The translations under genes were made by a program, and so were the position numbers. From the NCBI GenBank assembly GCA_029204225.1, contig CM055099.1, forward strand, positions 59,922,164 to 59,986,163: a stretch of 64,000 nucleotides of DNA, read 5' to 3'. Source of the DNA: Diphasiastrum complanatum. Taxonomy: Eukaryota > Streptophyta > Lycopodiopsida > Lycopodiales > Lycopodiaceae. The notes beneath the pieces are model-generated. The model did not search any database. It had not been told where the DNA came from and saw nothing but the letters and a program-made list of their open reading frames with translations. Below, in pieces: positions 34,877-49,221 of this stretch; the first letter of the stretch is position 1, and each line of letters opens with the position of its first letter.

Positions 34877-37278
34877 GATGAAAATAAGACGAACTAGAAG
34901 GAGGATGATCTTTGTGATGGAGCACACACTCTTTAGATGAAAGTAACCTTCCTATTGATGGCATATGGTATCAACGATGAGTTTCATGCCTAATGAATAT
35001 ATTTAAAGTTATTAGATTGTTACTAAGATCATAGGACACATTCTCTTGTGGGATAAAATACAAGGCATAAACCAAAGCGGGAAAAATCTTAAATATCAGT
35101 TTCTAGATGATCCAAAAGTTTTTCACTAGTGATATTTGTACACACATTGTTCATTTACATTGGTGCTTACACCCAAGTTGATTGATAGCGATTGTACACT
35201 TGTTCCTGATGCAAACATGAATGATTGGCTTTTCAGTACTGGTTTTCAATCCTATACTTGCTTCAAGTTCATCAAGTTGAATGGTGATCAAAGATCAAGG
35301 TATTTGTGAAGCCATAACGAAGATTGTTTTGGGCCAATCTTGAGTAGAACTAATATAATTCTAGACAGAGTGCAAACATCATTGCTTCAAAACTTATCTT
35401 TGATTCATTTGCGATCATTTTTGCAAGTTTTTGACATGATATCAAAGCTAGATCAAAGCAATTACATTATTTGATCTTGTAAAATGAAAAAATGATTGAG
35501 AAATTAGTGCTTTTGTGTGCCTATCTTCAATCGACCAATCAATAGAGATCAAATTTGATCTCTTGGTGTTGCTAGGTTGAAATTGGAGTCGAGAAGTTTC
35601 ATTTCATTGTGTGTCAAGCTCAAAATCGAGAAGAACTCATATTTTTGAGGTCAATTTAGAAAGTTAGCTTCCATTGATTCTAGGTGTCCATGTTGCAGTA
35701 AGACTATGAAATGTAATTTTGGTTACTACAAACTTAAAAGCATTTGATTCACTCAACTAGAGACTGAAATAGCTAAAATAAAAGTAGAATCATTGTCTTA
35801 TTATACTGTGGGTCTAGTCAGTCGACTAGGACCAGTTGTCCTCATGATGAAGCAATTAACGGGACACGCATCCTATCAGCGGCAACCCGGGCCATGCATG
35901 TGTTGCCCCAAGAAACATTATATGTACAATGTTTTAGTTTTTGAAATACAATTTTGTTATGTGGAGCTTGGAGAGTTCTTTCTGAGTGTCTATCTATGCA
36001 TGCCGACCTCTGATCTTGTTTGACACAAACTTTAACTTGGTATTAGAGTTTGACAGAGATAATGCATAGTAAAGAGTTGTCGTTGAAGAGAGCTTTGAAA
36101 AAAATAATTTCTGAGAGTTCAAGGTTTACAACGATCAAAAAGCAACAAGCGGAGCACCGGTGCACGGATTCAAGCACACCGGGCTTAGTATTGGCTATTC
36201 TAGCTTGTGCATAGCATCAAACAAGGCTGAAAACGAGCAAAAATTGTGAAATTTGCAGTAGGGTTCTTTGAAAAGACCGGACGAGGGTTACGGCTTTTCT
36301 GTAGAACCAATGATAACTTCACCGTCTGCACACCATTTTGGATGCCGTAAAGAAAGAGAGCTGGCCGTAGTAGGTCGTGTACAACCATGGAGAGATTTTG
36401 AAACTTTTATTAGAAACTCAACTTCTATAAGAGAAAAATAGATTTTCAACCGCAGAGAGAGATTTAACTTTTTCAAGTTGCTCAAGAATCTCTATTTCTC
36501 CACAAGTTCTTGTACTAAAGGTTATGTGAAACTAGGAAAAAGTGGGCGACTATATTCGAGGCCTCAAATCCAGCCGAAATCCATCACAAAATGAGTTTGA
36601 TCAGGGCAAAACTGATGAATTTATTGATTTCTAGACCATAAATGGATCTACAATCAATCCACAAGAGGTGTTGGATGCTAGTTAGATTGATCTTCCACAA
36701 ATCTAATGATTAGATCTTGATCTAGATAAAAAAATATGCACTTAACTAGCAAGAACAAGTAATTTGATCAATTTAGTGGATGGGTGGCCTCACACGTGTG
36801 AAAACCTGTCACTGTACGGACATTGGATAGAGAGTGAAGTACATTAACTTTTAATAGCATTCAATGCATAAAATCACAACACAAATGGTGAAAACAACAT
36901 GGAATTGCCTCAAAATCAAGATCACTCATCAAACTTGATATTCACAATGATGATCTATATATAGATCAAGTACATTTCGACCTGATATGCTGACTCAACA
37001 GACCTGCCATGTGTGGGAATGCCCACATCACTTAAGATCCACCAATTAATGCTAGATAAGCACCCACCTCTTTGATTCCTAGATTGATGCCATTGCCTCA
37101 CCTTGATTTTCCTTGATTTGAGAATTTTTTTTTAACTTTTAGGAACTTACATAATCAACTCCTTTGATCAACTACTGATATTTTATGTGAAGATTATTAA
37201 AATATTATCTTCCTATCTCGAGTTTGGGGCCATGTCCATGGTTATTTCCACTAAATTTCACGTTGTACATAAAAGGTT
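34877..37278. other. degenerate non-coding DNA with primer-site relics
   Basis: No gene is supported. Degenerate initiator-Met primer sites occur at about 35437 (gatatcaaagctag) and 36038..36049 (TGGTATTAGAGT), suggesting decayed copia LTR ends. CACACGTGTG lies at 36791..36800. The 76-codon frame at 35793..36023 has no known motif. Confidence 0.5.
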
Positions 37279-37916
37279 TGTGAATTGAGCACATAACCTT
37301 ATAGTATAGGTCAGATTTGAGTTAGATAGATTCAATTTTGATGACATGCAGAAGTTTAGATAGCATGCAATGTCATACTGTATGCATGCAAGCCACATGC
37401 AATCAGTGCATGCAACATGCAAAGTGGTTTCTGTGATCTACACATGTCTAGGCAGTTTTATGAGTTGACATGCAGTACATGCAACATCCATGCATGCAGT
37501 TACACATGTGGATCTCTGGTAGGTGAATTAGTTCAGTTAAGTGGACTTTTCATGCAACTCCACTGTAGGAATTTGAGTCTCTCTCATGTAGGGAAAGCTT
37601 GGCATGTTTTGCCATATTGTGATTAATGAGATTTTGGTGTTTTGGACTCATTCTCTCTCTACCCAAGTTTTCCATCATTGATTTTCTTTCTCTGCCCGAG
37701 AGCAACCTGTTTTTCCCATACTGAGCACTTAGAATTGTTTCTGACATTCAATTCTCATAGTGAGAACTTAGATTTTTTTCATCTGATGTATGCCATTGTG
37801 CTCTTGTCATAGATTTTTCAAGTAGAATGTTCTCTGATCAATCTTGTGCAATCACAACACCTCAGTAAGATCCTGTAGGGTGTGTGGTAAAGTTCACACG
37901 TGCTAAGAACTTCACA
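37279..37916 (+). repeat. 5' LTR of the copia element
   Basis: 638 bp, TGTGAA..TTCACA. U3 holds about eleven CATGCA (RY) motifs between 37341 and 37556. The 5' LTR carries about 37 bases (near 37640..37676) that the 3' LTR lacks. Confidence 0.95.
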
Positions 37917-37928
37917 TGGTATTAGAGC
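37917..37928 (+). promoter_or_regulatory. primer binding site, initiator-Met tRNA
   Basis: TGGTATTAGAGC starts directly after the LTR and differs by one base (C to T) from the canonical TGGTATCAGAGC. Confidence 0.9.
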
Positions 37929-38693
37929 TTCATGCTTTGAAGAGATGAGGGTGTATACATCAGATGTTCAGTGCTTTTGCTTGCAGGAACTCGGATTTGG
38001 GAGAGGGATTCAAACTCGCTGAGAGGCAAGCTATTTGTGGATCATAAGTAGATCAAAACAAGCCTGATCTGCTCCAGTAGAGCCCTGTACGGACAGAGAG
38101 CTCACATGTGTGAAATCAGCCCTCATTAGATGAGTGCTACTTCTCTAGATTTGATCCAAATTTGATGTTCTATAGCTTGTTGGATAGGTATTGAAGAGTA
38201 GAATGTGTTGCTCATGTTTTTAAATCAATTTGATTTGTTTTTAGAAGAGTTTTAGGCAATTAGAGAGTTTGAGAGAGTACTCAACTCGTGAGATATGCCA
38301 AAGTGAGCACACATCAGTTCTTTTCACCATTTTCATCAATTTTCACTGTCAATCAAGTAGAAGTGGATAGAAGTGAGTGTTTAGTGGTCTTAGACTTTTC
38401 ATTTCACACAAATTAGTGTGTTTGAGTTGAAAGTAAGTTACTAGAGAGTTTATCAGTACTTTGAAACTGGTCGGAGAGACAGACTTCTTACTTGCATGTG
38501 CTTCTTTTTTGTGACTGAAGCAAGATCCAAATTCAAGATAGATTGATTTTCTGTGTTGAGAATTTATTCTCACATCTGTTGCTAGATTTCATAGGTTGGA
38601 TCAACATCAAAATTAGATCCTAGATTGAGATAGTAAGCAACATCCTTTCAACTCCTTTTTTTTTTATCATTACTAGAATTTCTCATAGAGAAA

Positions 38694-39641
38694 ATGTCTT
38701 CATCTGGTTCACATTTCTTGGAGCACAATGAGAGATTAACATCTTCCAGTTATGCAATGTGGAAGATTAGAATGGAATCATTACTAATTCTACAAGATGT
38801 AATGGATATTGTGAGTGGAGCTGAAGAAGAACCTGCTGCACCTAATGAATCTGCAACATTTCACAAAAGAACCAGAATTGCCCTTCATTTCATTAAAATG
38901 AATGTAACCAATGAAGTGTTAAGAGAGAACAGTACATGCACCACTGCCAAAGAACCTTGGGATACTCTAAAAACAATCTATGAAATCAAAAATACCTCTA
39001 GATTGCTTACACTTAGATACCAAATATTTCTAAGTTATCAGAGAGTAGATGAGAGTGCTTCATCATATGTCATGAGAGTTAAGGATCTTCATCAAGAGTT
39101 AGCTGGTATTGGAGATGCTCTTAAGAACACTGAACTTGTTCAAGTAGTCCTAAATGGACTTAGAGATGAGTATGACAATATTGTGCAGACTTATGCTGTC
39201 AGGGAGGATCTTCCATCCTTGGAGACACTACAAGGTGTTCTCATTGTTGAAGAAAGCAGACAAGAGAACAAGATGCTGAGGATCAGCATACTTTCATTGA
39301 AAGATGGTGGAGATGACAAAGCACTCATCATCAGAGACAAGTCAAGAGGCAAGGGCAAAGGACAACAACACTTCAAGAAGGACAAAGCCAAAGAAGGTGG
39401 TGAGGATCAGTCCTCACAAGCTGCAACATCCAATGGCAAGAAGAAGCTGTCAAAGATCAAGTGTTTTTTCTATGGCAAAAAAGGACACTATGCAACAAAT
39501 TGTTCCAAGAAGAAAAACCAATCTAAACAAGCTAACCTTACTAATGAGGATGAGTGTGAGGGTGTTGAGAGTGAAAGAGATGATTCATTAATGATGTCTA
39601 CTTTTCATCTTTTGCCTTTAAGAATGAAGAAGTCTGGTGGA
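38694..39641 (+). pseudogene. copia gag (UBN2-type) with altered zinc knuckle
   Basis: About 316 codons are open from ATG 38694. Copia Gag motifs: LTSSSYAMWKIRMESLL near the start, EPWDTLKTIYE, LTLRYQIFLSY, then VVLNGLRDEYDNIVQTY, a basic Lys/Gln-rich part, and the nucleic-acid-binding knuckle near residue 260. The knuckle reads CFFYGKKGHYATNC, so the second Cys of the CX2CX4HX4C motif is Tyr. The natural frame moves by one base near 39600 (SFAFKNEEVWW follows in another frame), so gag-pol was once a single frame. Gag would package the RNA; this copy probably cannot. Confidence 0.9.
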
Positions 39642-42490
39642 TAGATAATGGGGCTAGTTCCCATATGTCTAGTTCTAGGAACTCTTTCACTAATTTCATG
39701 CCATATCTAGGTGCAAAAAGATCAATCTATACTGCTAATGATGTAGAGTGTAGGATTGAAGGAATTGATAGTATTCCATTGCATGCATCATCATCAAAAT
39801 ATTTTTGCTTACATGATAGACTGTATGTACCTAGATTGACTAAGAATCTCATTAGTGTAGGACAGTTGTTTGATAGTGGATTGGATGTCAAGTTTCAAGT
39901 TGAAAAGTGTATAATCGCAAGAGAAAATGAAGTCATTGCTAGAGGATCTAGAATTGGTAAGCTGTACAAACTAGATTCTAAGGAGAGTGCTAACATTTCA
40001 GATATTGCTTATGAGACCAAGGTTCATCAGGAGGATTTGTGACACAAGAGATTGGGTCATCCCAATTTCAAAGCCATGCAATCTATGGTCAAGCAAGGAA
40101 AAGTTGTGGGACTACCAAAGACACTGTCAACGGAGCTTCTACCTTGTGAAGCTTGTGTTCTAGCAAAATCACACAGGAGACCTTTTCCTAGATCAAGCAT
40201 CAAACAAAGCAACCATTTGAACTAGTGCACTTTGATGTTCATTTCTCATCAACTAAGAGCAAAGGAGGAGCAAATTGCTTTGTTTCCTTTGTAGATGATT
40301 ATACAAGATATTCTTGGATCTATATGCTGTCTTCAAAAGCCATGGTCTATGATATTTTTCTTACTTTCAAAGCTTATGTAGAAAAGCAGTTTTCTTTCAA
40401 GTTGAAAGCATTGAGAATTGATAGTGGAGGAGAATACACTTCCAGTAAGTTTAAAGACTTTTGTGAGAGAGAGGGCATTAAAAGAGAGTTTTCTTGTTCA
40501 TATATTCCTCAGCAAAATGGAGTTGCTGAGAGAAAAGATAGAACTTTGTGTGAACGTGCAAAAGCTATTAGGCTAGAAGCTTCTTTGCCTAAAGAATTTT
40601 GGAGAGAGGCAGTTGCATGTGCAAACTATCTTTGTAATAGACTTCCAAATCTTGTAATAGGAGAAAAAACACCATTTGAGATGTTGTATAAGAAAAAGCC
40701 TAAGGTAGATCATCTTAGGATTTTTGGCTGTGTATGCTTTGTGCATGTGCCTCTAGAAACTAGGAAGAAGGAAGATCCTAGTGCAGTTAAAGGAATTTTT
40801 GTAGGATATGCATCCACTAAAAAAGCATACAAAGTATATCTTCCTTCTATTGACAAGAATGGTGTTAGTAGAGATGTGATCTTCCATGAAGATCAGAAGT
40901 TTGGATGATGCACAGATCAAGGAGTCTCATGCAAGATCAATCATCAATCTTGATGCTGCTCAAGAGGTGGTGAGGCCGAGGCTTGAGGATGAGCAAATTC
41001 AAGCTACCACACCAAGAAGATCTACACGAAGAGGCTCACATATGATGAAGAAGGAAGGCAAGTGGAAGGTGAAACTTCCTATCATGCTCTCTTCATATCA
41101 GATGAAGAGCCTAAAGGTGTCCAAGAAGCTCTTCAATCCAAGATGTGGGTTGAAGCAATGACCCAAGAGTTTGAAGCCTTGATGCCAAACAACACATGGG
41201 AGCTTGTGGAGCCACCAAACAACATGCATGTGATTGGATGTAAGTGGGTATTCAGAATCAAGCATAATCATGATGGATCTATCAGTAAGTATAAAGCAAG
41301 ACTTTGTGCCAAAGGCTACTCACAGACCAAAGGTCTTGAATATGAAAACACCTTTGCACCAGTTGCAAAGATGGTAACAATTCGAATACTCATCTCTCTT
41401 GCATGTTTTCACAAATGGAGTATGTTCCAGCTTGATGTTTCTAATGCATTTCTCAATGGTTACCTTGAGGAGGAGATTTACATGGAGCAGCCTCCAGGTT
41501 TTCTGAAGGAAGGTGATGAATCAAAAGTTTGTCTTTTGTTCAAAAGTCTCTATGGACTGAAACAAGCACCAAGGTCTTGGTATGCAAGGCTCAACTCCTA
41601 TCTCATATCACTCGGATTTTGTCTAAGTGAATATGACCCTTCTTTGTATTATAAGTTTGTAGATAACTTTGTAATTATACTTATCATCTATGTAGATGAT
41701 ATCATTCTTTGTGGAAATAATGAGAAGCTAGTTGAAAAAACTAAGCATGCACTTGGTATTGAGTTTAAGATGCAGGACTTAGGAGTTCTTCACTATATTC
41801 TAGGCCTTGAAATATATTTCTGGAAAGGTCATGCATTTATAAGCCAAAGTAGATATGCACTTTCCATGCTCAAGAAATTCCACTGTAAAAGTTCCTATGA
41901 AAGATGATGAAAAATCCTTTGAGGAGATCACTCTTTATAGGAGTCTTATTGGCTCACTTATTTGGTTAACAATGACTAGGCCTGATCTAAGCTTTTGTTC
42001 ATAAGCTAAGTCAACACATGTAGGATCCAAAGCTATATCACTGGAAATTGGCTAAAAGAACCTTGATGTATATATCTTCTACCTTAGACTATTGATTATT
42101 CTATAAGGGAGAAGATCTGACTTTGATTGCTTTTTCAGATTCAGATTTTGCTGGAGACAAGTTGGATAGGAAATCCACAAGTGCTTACACTATATTTCTT
42201 GGAGGGACCTTGGTTTCTTGGCTATCAAAGAAGCAGACAACTATTTCCTTATCATCTTGTGAAGTTGAGTATAAATCTCTTACAACCACAACAAAGGAGG
42301 TTTTATGGATCAAAAGGCTACTTTTGGAGCTAAAGTGTTAACACATTGAAGTAGCTCATCATTTTGTAAGAGAAAAAGTCATTGCGAGAGAGATCTCACT
42401 AGATCATGTTGATTCTACAAATTGTGTTGCAGATCTTCTCACCAAGCCACTACTCAAGAATGTCTTTATCAAGATGAGGTCTAACCTTGG
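39605..42490 (+). pseudogene. copia pol: protease, integrase, RT, RNase H
   Basis: Protease: EEVWWIDNGASSHM, where DNG replaces the catalytic D-S/T-G. Pre-integrase: HKRLGHPNFKAM, with the usual Trp before it changed to TGA at 40040. Zinc part: CEACVLAKSH. Integrase core: HFDV, LRIDSGGEY and NGVAERKDRT keep D, D and E. RT: WVEAMTQEFEAL, WVFRIKHNHDG, FQLDVSNAFLNGYL, YGLKQAPRSWY and catalytic YVDDIIL near 41690. RNase H: SDSDFAGDKLDRKSTSAY, SSCEVEYKSL, and a C-terminal VADLLTKPLL. Frames change near 40205, 40900, 41050, 41900 and 42100. Domain order is complete; the copy is dead. Confidence 0.93.
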
Positions 42491-42535
42491 CCTAATTTCG
42501 AAGTCTATGTTGATAGGAACATAAATTTTAAGGTA

Positions 42536-43141
42536 TGTGAATTGAGCACATAACCTTCTAGTATAGGTCGGATTTGAGTTAGATAGATTCAATTTTGATG
42601 ACATGCAGAAGTATAGATAGCATGCAATGTCATACTATATGCATGCAAGCCACATGCAATCAGTGCATGCATGTTAACATGCAAAGTGGTTTATGTGATC
42701 TACACATGTCTAGGCAGTTTTATGAGTTGACATGCAGTACATGCAACATCCATGCATGCAGTTACACATGTGGATCTCTGGTAGGTGAATTAGTTCACTT
42801 AAGTGGACTTTCCATGCAACTCCACTGTAGGAATTCGAGTCTCTCTCATGTAGGGAATGCTTGGCATGTTTTGCCATATTGTGATTAATGAGATTTTGGT
42901 GTTTTGATTTTCTCTCTCTACCCGAGAGTAGGCTGTTTTTCCCATACTGAGCACTTAGAATTGTTTCTGACATTCAATTCTCATAGTGAGAAGTTAGATT
43001 TTTTCATCTGATGTATGCCATTGTGCTCTTGTCATAGATTTTTCAAGTATATTGTTTTCTGATCAATCTTGTGCAATCACAACACCTCAGTAAGATCCTG
43101 TAGGGTGTGTGGCGAAGTTCACACGTGCTAAAAACTTCACA
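42536..43141 (+). repeat. 3' LTR of the copia element
   Basis: 606 bp, same ends as the 5' LTR, with the CATGCA cluster kept. The polypurine tract before it is poor (ggaacataaattttaaggta). Confidence 0.94.
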
Positions 43142-43589
43142 TTTTTCAGATATGTACACACATGGGAACAGCCTCGCACATGTGGAAAACCTCCATTATT
43201 CACATGGGTATGCTTGATCAACTAGTAATAGAGTGACAAATGACAATTTTCAACTTGACTAGTTTTTCACTAGTTCACACATATGTAGATCAATTTTTTT
43301 TTCTATCTAATCAAATTTAATGCATCTAGGCCTAACATCCACACGTGGGAACATGCTCCACACGTGTGTACCATAGATGAAAGCTAGAATTTTGACAATT
43401 TTAACACTCCACAAAATCTAGCTTGGCAAATCTGGTGTACATCTATCTACAACACCAAGTAAATATCTCAACATCATAAATGAGTCCTTTGGCAATGGTT
43501 TGGTTAAAATATCAATTGCACATTCGGATGAAATTTTGTTGTAGCCTTATTTTGATGAGAATACTGGAGATAATAAAAGTATTGTCCAT

Positions 43590-44595
43590 GATGGAAGATC
43601 ATTTGAAGATGACATACAAATCATGTGTGTATGGGAAGCAACATCGTGAGAAATTCAAGCATGGTGGAGTTGCAAGGGCAAAAAACGTCCTGAATTTAAT
43701 CCACACAGATCTATGCGGACGATGTCCATAGGGGGAGCATATTAATTTATCACTTTCATAGATGATATGTCTCGTAAGACGTGGATTTACTTTCTGAAAA
43801 AGAAATGTGATGCTTTTGCCACTTTTAAGAGCTTCAAGGCAATGGTCGAAAACCAAACTGGTAGAAAGATCTTAAGATCTGATAATGGAGGCGAGTACAG
43901 GTCCAGTGAGTAAGAAGACTTTTGTGACCATTGTGGAATCAAGAGAGAGTTCGCGTGAACTCACACTCCAAAACCTAATGGTGTAGCTGAGTGCAAGAAT
44001 TGTATGATCATGGAGAGTGCCAGATCTATGCTTGTTGAGATGAAACTACCAAAGGGCTTTTGGTCAAAAGCATGCAACATCGCAATATATCTCCAAAATA
44101 GAAGTTCTACCATTGTAATACCAAAGATGACACCTGAAAGGCATTTACAAAGAAGAAGCCAAAGATGAACCATTTGCAAAATTTCCAAGCATGGCACATG
44201 GGACTTAGTATAGCCACCCCTTGGTAAGAAACCCATTGGTTGTAAATGGGTATACGGGACCAAGTACCATGTAGATGGAAGCATAGCAAAACACAAGGCA
44301 AGATTGGTGATCAAAGGCTAAGTGCAAAGTAAAGGCATAGACTATGAGGAGACCTTTGCACCAATGTGAAAGTGGAATACTCTATAGTTTGCTTGTTGCT
44401 CTAGCTTCACATTTTGGGTGGCCTTTAGATTAGATGGATGTAAAATCTGTTTTCTAAATGGTGAGTTGAAAAAAGAAGTGTTCATGGATCAACCTGAAGG
44501 CTTTGTTGAGAAAGGACATGAACATAAAGTATGTCGCTTGAAGAAAGCTCTTTATGGTCTCAACAAGACATGGTTAGAACTATGCCAAAACTAGT
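43590..44595 (+). pseudogene. second copia family: integrase-RT remnant
   Basis: Fragments in order: CVYGKQHREKFKHGG and LIHTDLCG (integrase start), FITFIDDMSRKTWIYFLKKK, ILRSDNGGEYRSS (second D), NGVAECKNC (E of the triad kept), MKLPKGFWSKACNIAIYL, then GCKWVYGTKYHVDGSIAKHK and DYEETFAP of RT, LNGELKKEVFMDQPEGF and LKKALYGL. Stops and shifts occur throughout, and the part between integrase and RT is shortened. YVDD and RNase H are missing. The sequence differs from the element just upstream, so it is another family, and 43142..43589 between them shows nothing recognisable apart from CACACGTGTG at 43359..43368. Confidence 0.88.
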
Positions 44596-46590
<1,995 letters not shown>

Positions 46591-47057
46591 ATATATAAGC
46601 AACACGTTCTTTCTATATGTGTCAAATATAGATATATGTGTTGTGATTTGATTATACTTTCTTATTGCTAGGTCACACTCGTTCACTCACTCTGATCAGA
46701 TCACAGACGTCTACAACTCCTTAGAATTTGATTGGACAACAATTGTTTTTGACGCCTGAGGAACCAACATTATCATACTGCACTATCACTTTAAAATTTT
46801 AAATTGAACTTCATAATGAAACCAATTCATAGTAATTCCACACCTTATCTAATCTCTTCGGCGAACTGTACTCAAGTTTGTCTGAGTATGAATTATTTCA
46901 TGATCCTATTGGTGAGAATGTTTGAGCTGTGATTCTTGTTTTGCACCTACAATATTTCTAGATTGTTCTTGCTAGTAGCAGCCCATAACAAGAGAGTTGT
47001 TCCACAATTATTTCCTTCTCTCTTCCTCCATTCACGTCCTCTCACCTCCCAACAAGG

Positions 47058-47069
47058 TGGTATCAGAGC
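47058..47069 (+). promoter_or_regulatory. primer binding site, initiator-Met tRNA
   Basis: TGGTATCAGAGC is a perfect match to the common primer site. It lies 50 bases before a copia gag start. The LTR that should end just before it (about 46600..47057) has no surviving partner in the window. Confidence 0.85.
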
Positions 47070-47118
47070 ATCAACTCATTAAACCGAGAGATTCTTTTAT
47101 TTGAATTATTGTCAATAT

Positions 47119-48016
47119 GTTTCTTACTAGTAACTCTTCATCTTCTTCATCCAACAAAGTTAGAATCATTGATAGATTCAATGAATCTAACTTCTATATC
47201 TGGATGTTAAAACTCCGGATGATGCTGATGGATAGAGATCTTTGGGATCTAGTAGACGGGTCCATATGATGATGATCATCAATTAGCTAAGGCATGGAAG
47301 ATCAAGGATCAACAGGCCTTAGCATCGATCATGCTGAATCTGGCAAAAAGACTCCCAAATATCCCACGTTACCACATGCAAGTCTTCCAAGGAAGCACTA
47401 GATTTGTTATCGAATCTTTATGAGACTCAAGATATAACTACAAGGTTGCACCTTATAAGGAAGTTCTTTACACTTAGAATGTCTGATTCTACAGCCATCA
47501 CTTCTCACATCAACAGCTTCAAATCTTTATTAGATCAATTGTCAATTGTAGAATGTGCTATTCAAGATGATGATGCTGTTATGACCTTGCTTTTAGGCCT
47601 TACCAAAGTCCTATGAGCATTTTGTTGTGATGATCTCCACTCAACTTGAGCCGACTCTTCAAAAAGTCATTCGTCATCTTCTTCAAGAAGAAATGCGGAG
47701 AAAGACCAGTGATCTGTCCGTCAAAGACAAGTCCCTGGTCCTATACACTAAGAAAAAAGACAATTCCAAGGGCAAGAATCAAGTGCAGCAGTAGCAGAAG
47801 CCTCATACTCAATCAGAGAGTAGTGGATTGTGCAAGAAGCTCTTTTGCAGATATTGTAAGAGGGCGAGTCACGACATCAAGGAGTGTCATATCCGCATCT
47901 ACAACGAGCAAAAGAAACAACAATAACAACAACCTAACTCTACCGACGTGATGGAATTCAGAGAGCACACCGATGAAGACAAACCATCAGAACTGCTAAT
48001 GGCTTACAATACTAAC
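47119..48016 (+). pseudogene. copia gag, interrupted by element B
   Basis: From ATG 47119: VRIIDRFNESNFYIWMLKLR (typical copia Gag start), LWDLVDGS, stops, then LYETQDITTRLHLIRKFF, MSDSTAITSHINSFKSLLDQ and LLLGL. After a frame change, EMRRKTSDLSVKDKS and an intact zinc knuckle CRYCKRASHDIKEC (CX2CX4HX4C). The frame ends at about 48016, where the LTR end of gypsy element B begins, so B landed in or beside this gene; the other side is outside the window. Three successive TGA codons near 47266 and other stops make it dead. Confidence 0.88.
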
Positions 48017-49123
48017 TATTCACAGGTTCCACTCTATCTGTGAACACGGTTCTTTTGATTTCTTTCACTTCTTTGTTACCGTTCTTTGGGATCTTCTGAT
48101 TCTTACGGTTCTTCTTGTTAGAACAATTATCACACGGAGGTGTTACTCAGATTTTAATATGTATTTCCTAGCCTGTCAGTGGGAGACACGGTTCTGATAC
48201 TCAGCTACATGCATAAGCCAGCCATGTAACCATCTATAGTTCAAGAGGATCAACAATCTGGAACAGGGAGCAGTCCTACCACTATCTACTAATTTAGAAA
48301 ACAATCAAGAATAAGATTAACTACTGAAACAAGAACGAGAAACAAGAAACTAGGTTCCTAGCAGCATTTTAATAGTCCAAGAATCAAGAAACACTCATTT
48401 CTTGATGCTTGGATTGCCCAAGAACAATCAAGAACTGAAATGTCAGAAAGTATGCAAGATCTACACCACAAACCAGCCTATTTAGTTTACTTGCATGCTG
48501 ATTCCTACCTTATTCCACAAACAAGAAATGAATCCTAATCCACAACTAAGTAAGAAACAAGAAAACAAGATCCTAGTTAATCCACAATACAAGGAAATCA
48601 AGCATGCTCATAGAAACTTCACTCAAGAACATGGCCATGAACAAGGAGCTTAGCAATTATCAAGAACTCGTGGAGGATCCTCTTTATTTGCTCAAGAGAA
48701 CTTGACAATACATTCAAAAGCTCCCTCACGAGAGAGGGGAGCCTTAAATAAGCAAGAAGGCTGCCCATGTGGAGCCCAAGTGGCAATTCCACCAGATTAG
48801 AAATTACATGTGGAATTTGCCCTTCCACTAAAGGTCACCATCAAAAGGTGTCTCACTCTAACTAATTTAAGGGGGGTCTACATTTATTTACAAAGCCTAG
48901 GAAATATGACTAGCTCTTACATGGTCGTTCCTTCTCTGGGATACACCATGTAGGCTTACATAGATATTTCACTGTCATCCTAGCTAGTAATTTCTCGGCT
49001 CTCATGCTCGGCTCTCAGCTTCTTCTGCTCTCCTCCTTCTGAGACCTCCTCGATCATGGGTGAGAGGTATTATGTGTCTTTGGCTTGGCTCAGCATTTGG
49101 GGATTCTCTAGAATCTGCTAACA
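48017..49123 (-). repeat. 3' LTR of element B
   Basis: 1107 bp. On the minus strand it starts TGTTAGCAGATTC (49123), the same start as element A. It ends CCTGTGAATA at 48017 (CCTGTGAACA in the copy at 61538). The last 290 bases or so match 61538..61830 closely. A TATA-like TTATTTAAGG lies near 48745 on the minus strand. Confidence 0.88.
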
Positions 49124-49143
49124 TTATCCACCCCTAATCTGTT
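49124..49143 (-). promoter_or_regulatory. polypurine tract of element B
   Basis: The minus strand reads agattaggggtggataa directly before the LTR start TGTTAGCA, equivalent to the tract of element A at 14063. Confidence 0.85.
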
Positions 49144-49221
49144 GCAGGATCCACTGCAACACCGGTGATGTCTTATTATTATTATTATTATTTTCAAAAT
49201 TGGAAGTCTCTCAATTGGCCA

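Larger units (their letters stand above)
37279..43141 (+). mobile_element. Ty1/copia retrotransposon, near-complete, inactive
   Basis: Two LTRs (37279..37916 and 42536..43141) begin TGTGAATTGAGC and end AACTTCACA, a perfect TGTGAA/TTCACA inverted pair. Primer site TGGTATTAGAGC follows the 5' LTR directly. Internal order is gag, protease, integrase, RT, RNase H, the order that defines copia elements. Flanking pentamers (aggtt and ttttt) do not match, so no target duplication is visible; the ends may have recombined. The LTRs differ by only a few percent plus one 37-bp indel, yet the coding part carries many lesions. Confidence 0.95.
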
